Shown: positions 20,601 to 24,654 of the stretch, one piece after another
Position numbering within the stretch: position 1 is the stretch's first letter
Layout of the letters: each line of letters begins with the position of its first letter
NCBI RefSeq assembly: GCF_000006405.1
Contig: NW_003206847.1
Span: forward strand, 175,412 to 200,065
DNA: 24,654 bases
Source of the DNA: Perkinsus marinus ATCC 50983
Lineage: Eukaryota; Perkinsozoa; Perkinsida; Perkinsidae
Direction of reading: 5' to 3'
Position numbers and translations under genes: made by a program
The notes under the pieces: model-generated
What the model was told of the DNA's origin: nothing
What the model saw: only the letters and a program-made list of their open reading frames with translations
Databases searched by the model: none

Positions 20601-22273
20601 GAGGTTGTAACAATAAAATAAATACATCATGAAATGCTGTTATTGTTTTCTTGCAAACATTCATGTACAATATGATGTTCTACGTATATACAAAGTTGTA
20701 TATGTGGTTGATATTATCAAATACTGATAATGGAGTTCCACGTGTTATATGAAAAACACGTTGAAAAATATATTTCACGACTACTGCATACCACCGAATA
20801 TTGGGTTTTCACAGTGTATCGCGCCACTTCACGTAAAACGGGTTCAAACTCCAATAAATGAGAATCTATTCAGCTATTAACAACAAGCTATTAACAACAA
20901 TAAACAACAACAAACTATTAACAACAACAATAACAATAACAATAACAATAACAACAATAACAACAATAACAATAACAGTAACAACAACAATAACAATAAC
21001 AATAACAATAACAATAACAACAATAACAACAATAACAATAACAGTAACAACAACAATAACAATAACAATAACAATAACAATGACAGTAACAACAACAATA
21101 ACAATGACAGTAACAATAACAGTAACAACAACAACAACAATAAACTATCAACAACAAACTAACAAGAACGAACTATTAACAACAGCGAAGTGATGCTTCC
21201 CACCTAGCGCGATATTCTGGATCGGTGAATCCTGGGTGGTCCGATTCGAGTTGATCCCCAGCATCGAGAGTGCTTCTGATAGGAATAAATGAAAATTACC
21301 GAAATTCCACAAATTCGTGGGAGTTTCCGTAAATTCCACTTACTTCGAAAATTGGTCCAAATCGCTGATATGCCTCGGAAACCAAGGCACATCTGGAGCT
21401 GCTATCTTGAACCTGATCATATATCCATCAATACTCATATTTCTTGCATATCCTTACAGTTGTCCATCCAATGTGAGGGGACGCAATTCTTCCAAAACCT
21501 CACGTGTCTTCGCCGATTCCCACGCGCCACGAAAATGCACATGGAACATCGCCTTATACGGCTCCAAAGGGGAACACCTTCCCATGTGCATGCGTGCATG
21601 CATACTTCATAACACGTCAAGATTCACCTATTGCTAACATGAGATAAACTGATACCCCTTCGACTGAAGATACTCAACGCCTCCACCAGAGACCCCGGTT
21701 TGTCATGAAGTGTGAATGCTATCCCTGAAACAACAAGCCAACAATTTTATACTATAGATATTGGAGTTTCACCCTAGTGATATGACAAACACTAGCGAAA
21801 AACATATTTCTCATTTCACTTGGCGGAAAACCCATGTGAGTAATGCAAAGCGCGTCAAACACTTGTGATTTGTCCGATGTAATGCACCAAAAGATTTCAA
21901 TTCACTTCATATCGCGTTTTTCATGGAATATTCCGCCACTTCACATGAAACGGGTGAAACTCCAATATGAATATCGTATATAGAATTAGATTTTAGATAC
22001 TGGAGTTTCACCCTAGTGATATGAAAAACACTAGTGAAAAACATATTTCAAGACTACTGCATCGCGTTTTTCACCGAGTTTTACGCCACTTCACGTAAAA
22101 CGGGTGAAACTCCACTAATATTGATATATCATTGCTAAAAGAAGTAACCTTTTTCTCCCACCTATTGCCGGCTTTGTGTGTATTCTACTATTCTCCTCGC
22201 CCCCAAGAGTCGTCACCATCATCCTTCTAGATATCATACAGAAAGGCCTCACACGACACGAAATAGCCATCAT
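17688..22273 (-). CDS. PAH: Phenylalanine-4-hydroxylase (aromatic amino acid hydroxylase with ACT domain)
   Basis: Fourteen exons: 22162-22273, 21628-21724, 21458-21577, 21344-21412, 21204-21275, 20346-20427, 20119-20218, 19945-20078, 19137-19210, 19001-19077, 18128-18219, 17971-18081, 17852-17928 and 17688-17793. All phases agree and give 440 residues, against 452 in human PAH. An N-terminal ACT domain starts [12 protein letters not shown] and leads to [14 protein letters not shown]; the catalytic domain has [53 protein letters not shown] and [13 protein letters not shown]. The iron ligands are His286, His291 and Glu331, each one residue from the human positions. It hydroxylates Phe to Tyr with tetrahydropterin and O2. 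The usual DICHE reads DVIHE. The C-terminus stops soon after the catalytic domain, with a much reduced tetramerisation helix. The first exon ([17 protein letters not shown]) is Arg-rich and lacks acidic residues, so mitochondrial targeting is possible; the start among its Met codons is uncertain. Confidence 0.95.
18220..19000. other. PAH intron 10, 781 nt, unexplained content
   Basis: Long intron between the exon ending TQYIGLASL and the exon starting ASDDVIKKL. Unlike the other very long introns it holds no A or B element and no tandem repeat. It includes a 9-bp perfect hairpin (18522-18555) and a 69-codon minus-strand frame (18297-18506) with no recognised homology. Confidence 0.6.
18522..18555. 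repeat. Perfect 9-bp hairpin, 16-nt loop, in PAH intron 10
   Basis: AAAAAGTGC and GCACTTTTT enclose TACCCGGCGGAGCGAT. The GC-rich loop between A- and T-rich ends is unusual for this intron. Function unknown. Confidence 0.55.
19321..19459 (+). mobile_element. Family A element, copy 2 (PAH intron 8)
   Basis: TGAAGTTTCACCAGTGATAT at the left; GCGGGTGGAACTTCA at the right. The outermost stem carries a matched change: GGAG has become GAAG and, opposite it, CTCC has become CTTC. Confidence 0.85.
19631..19743 (+). mobile_element. Family A element, copy 3 (PAH intron 8)
   Basis: TGAGTTTCACCCTAGTGATA at the left; CACGTAAAACGGGTGAAACT then CCA at the right; 113 bp. First member of an A-linker-A pair with copy 4. 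Confidence 0.93.
19780..19893 (+). mobile_element. Family A element, copy 4 (PAH intron 8)
   Basis: TGGAGTTTCACCCTAGTGAT at the left; CTTAAAACGGGTGAAACTCC then A at the right; 114 bp. It follows copy 3 after a 36-bp linker that recurs between copies 6 and 7. Confidence 0.95.
20731..20853 (+). mobile_element. Family A element, copy 5 (PAH intron 5)
   Basis: TGGAGTTCCACGTGTTATAT at the left; GTAAAACGGGTTCAAACTCC then A at the right. Flanked by ATAA on both sides (20727-20730, 20854-20857), a possible 4-bp target duplication. The TAACAA-rich repeat begins about 20 bases away. Confidence 0.85.
20874..21183. repeat. (TAACAA)n-type simple repeat, about 310 bp, PAH intron 5
   Basis: Array of AAC and AAT trimers in TAACAA/CAATAA order, with scattered CAGTAA variants that recur about every 70 bases, pointing to higher-order duplication. 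The strand read as pre-mRNA is G+T-rich with almost no A-C pairs. It lies wholly within the 776-nt PAH intron 5; leucine- or cysteine-rich frames across it are artefacts. Confidence 0.95.
21762..21964 (+). mobile_element. Family A element, copy 6, long form (PAH intron 1)
   Basis: TGGAGTTTCACCCTAGTGAT at the left and CATGAAACGGGTGAAACTCC then A at the right. It is 203 bp because of about 90 extra internal bases. Flanked by ATAT on both sides (21758-21761, 21965-21968). First member of a pair with copy 7. Confidence 0.9.
22001..22114 (+). mobile_element. Family A element, copy 7 (PAH intron 1)
   Basis: TGGAGTTTCACCCTAGTGAT at the left; CGTAAAACGGGTGAAACTCC then A at the right; 114 bp, close to the family consensus. 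It follows copy 6 after a 36-bp linker nearly identical to the linker between copies 3 and 4. Confidence 0.95.
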
Positions 22274-22722
22274 CAGTTCAGTGACAGAATAAACAACAAT
22301 GCAAAGAAAGTAATAATGGCAATATAACAACCCCTCGGGAATAACGATTTCGTATTCGGCGGCAGAGCTCAACTAAATTACTCCTTGATAGTCCTCAAAG
22401 AAAGTGAAGTACAACACATTCACTGTCCCGTATATCTTAATCTTCGACCCGTCAACCTTTCAAGTATCGACTCACACATCATGGCACTCAGGAGAACCTA
22501 CTCCGTATCTTATCCGCTCAACCTCAAGATACCCCCCCCCACACTTTAACGTCAACTTAACCCAACATCGCTTCGCTGAAGCAATTTGACAGAAACCTTC
22601 GAAATGCGATGTTTTCCAGCGACCATCAGTCGCCGATAAACCTCGTTAAGGAGAACCCTATCCAGTGGCGGAGCGAAGCGTTGCATCTATACATTTTTCA
22701 CAACGCTGCCACCCCTGTGTAT
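22274..22722. other. Intergenic region between PAH start and next gene's stop
   Basis: About 450 bases without a gene that I can support. It contains a C9 run near 22533-22541 and otherwise mixed sequence. On the PAH sense strand AATTTAG lies about 100 bases before the presumed PAH start, a possible acceptor for a 5' leader. Confidence 0.45.
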
Positions 22723-24482
22723 CTATTTGCTTCCAGCCACTCTACTCATCTTCGCTTGAGCCTTCAAAGCAAATCCTTGCAGTTTATCAATACACTCATT
22801 CAACGACGCAAGGGTCTTCTCGATCGTTTTAAATTCGCCCTCAAGATATTCACGTCGAACCTTGACAAGAAAAAAACAAAAAATTATTTCGCTCGCCTCG
22901 CCCGAGATTTCCCACTCTGTAGGTTTCCGTGTCAACATTTGTCATCTGTATGTTACTCATATCGTCTTCCAGTCTGCGCATCATCGGCAATTTGAAGAAG
23001 GACTCAGCAAACTGAAAAAAACTGGAGTTTTATTTGTAAATTGTAATTCTCTGTGGAAAACGCGATATTCGCGATATGCAGTAGTCGTGAAATATATTTT
23101 TCATTTGTGTTTTTCATATCTTCGGTGAAACTCCAATACAAACAGCAGAACATTTCCAAATTTCCCCCCATTTCCTCAGAATTTTCCCAAAAGCTTATCT
23201 CACAAACTCCCTAGACAAAAAAACTGCCAAAAAATTTCGCCAAAAAAATTTTCTCATCTTACCAGCTCAATTTGATCAGATATTTGCGATCTTATGAACG
23301 AGAAGGTCTTCAACACCAGCATCTGCACTTTCTCCACAGCCTCATCGATTTGCTGTGGCTCCATCGGAATCCTTCCCAACCAATGAGACAATGTTGTTTC
23401 AATGCCACTACGCGACTAAACGAGAAACACAACTTCATCATCATCAGCACGCATGCGCACCAAGATTCCCAAAGAGGAAAAATTCCACCGAAAACTACAA
23501 CCAATCCATCCATAGAAAATGCGACTATATGCAAACAAGAAACATATTTTCCAACGTAAATATCTCAACATCGTTCACGATAATTTCCCGAAAAATGACA
23601 TTTGTATAATGGAGTTTCACCGTAGTGATATGAAAAACACTAGGCTACTGTCACTAGCGAAAAACACATTCCACGACTATCACAAGGCGCGAATATCGCA
23701 TTTTCACGGAGTTTTACGCCACTTCACGTAAAACGGGTGAAACTCCAATATAACAAAATATGGTATAATATATGGCATCAAGATATAGATATATTGGAGT
23801 TTCACGACCCGTTTTACGTGAAGTGGCGTAATACTCGGTGAAAAACGCGAAATTCGCGGTGATCTGCAGTAGTCGTAAAATATGTTTTTCACCACTGTTT
23901 TATATCACTAGGGTGAAACCCCACTTAGAACTTTCATATAAATTTTTCATCATCATATTAATACTTCAAAACCCCGCTATATGAATTCTCCAAAGCTACC
24001 TCGATTTCCATAGGAATTCTCTTCTTAGTATCCTCGAAAGTTGGCAACTGCATATCATCAAACCCATCGTCAGTCGAATCGCTATCATTCTGTTTGCTGC
24101 TTCTCAAACTACTATCGTCATCATCCGCTCTATCATCATTTTCGAGATTCTCCAAACCCGAAGATCCACGTTTCAAAAATACCCAAGGATTCGAAAAAGT
24201 TGACGCCAGAGTATTATCGAACAACTCCATAAACTGAAAATAAAAAAACACACAATTTTACGCACGCGGAAAAAATTTTTTCAACCATTTTAAGGCGGAA
24301 AATTGAGGAAATAATTGAAGTTTAAAATTTTCCGTAATAATGAGGAAATATTTTTTGATAATTTTCAGTGGAAATTCCCCTGGAAATAATGAAAAATATT
24401 TCCTCTTCTCATAAGGGAAAGGATCTTCCGTAACTCCAGTGAAAGATACGAAACGGGTCCGATCAAAAAAGATGGTATCGAA
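22723..24482 (-). CDS. Small helical/coiled-coil protein, possibly MIS12-like kinetochore subunit (5' partial)
   Basis: Five exons, all in phase 0: 24435-24482, 24000-24233, 23263-23352, 22916-23011 and 22723-22860; introns 201, 647, 251 and 55 nt. About 200 residues are visible; the 5' end lies beyond the right edge, behind another A element. Order: RTRFVSFTG, FMELFDNTLASTF, an acidic low-complexity stretch (ENDDRADDDDSSLRSS), then long helices QIDEAVEKVQMLVLKTFSFI and DQIELFAESFFKLPMMRR, and a C-terminal coiled coil (VRREYLEGEFKTIEKTL). The pattern 'FTx-helix ... DxxExxxxxxFxxP ... coiled coil' resembles MIS12, which links centromere proteins to NDC80, but identity is weak and I infer it only from layout. 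A dynamin-stalk or other helical-bundle protein is the alternative. The donor after RTRFVSFTG (GTTACG) is weak. Confidence 0.6.
23023..23135 (-). mobile_element. Family A element, copy 8 (intron of MIS12-like gene)
   Basis: Reverse copy: TGGAGTTTTATTTGTAAATT at the left with an eroded inner hairpin; TTTTCATATCTTCGGTGAAA and CTCCA at the right. It accounts for the length of the 251-nt intron. Confidence 0.85.
23610..23747 (+). mobile_element. Family A element, copy 9 (intron of MIS12-like gene)
   Basis: TGGAGTTTCACCGTAGTGAT at the left; CGTAAAACGGGTGAAACTCC then A at the right; 138 bp with extra internal bases. Flanks ATAA and ATAT differ at one base. Confidence 0.92.
23795..23923 (-). mobile_element. 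Family A element, copy 10 (intron of MIS12-like gene)
   Basis: Reverse copy: TGGAGTTTCACGACCCGTTT, GTGAAGTGGCGTAATAC, GATCTGCAGTAGTCGTAAAA, and CACTAGGGTGAAACCCCA at the right. It lies 47 bases from copy 9 in the opposite direction, so the two form a large inverted pair. Confidence 0.92.
24343..24404. repeat. Foldback, 13-bp perfect arms, in a 201-nt intron
   Basis: AGGAAATATTTTT (24343-24355) and AAAAATATTTCCT (24392-24404); pairing continues imperfectly inward. It is not related to A or B ends. It may be a third, smaller foldback family. Confidence 0.6.
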
Positions 24483-24491
24483 CTAAAACAA

Positions 24492-24617
24492 TGGAGTTTC
24501 ACACGTTTACGTGAAGTGGCGTAAAACTCGTGAAAAACGCGATATTCGCGGTGATATGCAGTAGTCGTGGAATATGTTTTTCACTAGTGTTTTTCATATC
24601 ACTAGGGTGAAACTCAA
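24492..24617 (-). mobile_element. Family A element, copy 11 (right edge)
   Basis: Reverse copy: TGGAGTTTCACACGTTTACG, GATATGCAGTAGTCGTGGAA and CATATCACTAGGGTGAAACT then CA. It lies just upstream of the first visible exon of the MIS12-like gene, presumably in another intron. Confidence 0.9.
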
Positions 24618-24654
24618 ACAATATTCACATATATCTTTGAGCTCAGTGTTAGAG

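Noticed and set aside
20825-20853. GGTTCAAACTCC resembling a tRNA T-arm
   Set aside because: It is a variant of the family A right end (GGGTGAAACTCC); no acceptor stem, D-arm or anticodon arm can be formed.
20877-21157. Long Leu-, Cys/Tyr- and Thr/Ile-repeat frames
   Set aside because: They are translations of the TAACAA-type simple repeat inside PAH intron 5.
19321-22114. Regularly repeated units read as a CRISPR array
   Set aside because: The repeats have inverted ends, variable spacing and both orientations, lie in introns of a eukaryotic gene, and have no cas genes nearby.

Overview
The window is eukaryotic nuclear DNA. All seven genes I can rebuild lie on the minus strand, head to tail, and all are split by introns. 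Most introns are only 38-76 nt, with GT...AG ends. Dense short introns, strictly one-way gene order, many small foldback transposons and near-neutral base composition suggest an alveolate protist of the Perkinsus/dinoflagellate side. That placement is inference; no rRNA or other marker is present.

Layout in plus-strand coordinates, so genes read right to left. 242-4336: P5B-type ATPase (ATP13A2-like). 5045-5803: secreted copper-oxygenase-like protein (LPMO fold, PF03067-type), rebuilt here from four exons. 5983-9402: RECQ1-like DNA helicase. 10157-11491: short Mg2+ channel/transporter made of a single MgtE membrane domain. 11778 to about 17480: large Sfi1-like centrin-repeat protein (5' end not fully resolved). 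17688-22273: phenylalanine-4-hydroxylase with N-terminal ACT domain, 14 exons. 22723-24482 and beyond the right edge: 3' part of a small coiled-coil protein that may be a MIS12-like kinetochore subunit.

Two families of short non-autonomous elements fill the introns and gaps. Family A (11 copies, core about 114 bp) begins TGGAGTTTCACC and ends GGTGAAACTCCA, with a hairpin inside each end. Family B (10 copies, about 115-200 bp) begins CAGTGTGG and ends CAACACTG; one copy has a perfect 8-bp target duplication and two more have 7/8 matches, so it is hAT-like. Nearly every intron longer than about 200 nt is long because it holds A, B or a tandem repeat. One B copy appears to have landed on a 5' splice site and duplicated it.

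The genes do not form a pathway: ion/polyamine transport, polysaccharide oxidation, DNA repair, Mg2+ transport, centrin-based cytoskeleton, aromatic amino-acid catabolism and possibly kinetochore. The most novel items are the LPMO candidate, the B insertion at a splice site, and the paired A-linker-A units that seem to have been copied as blocks.
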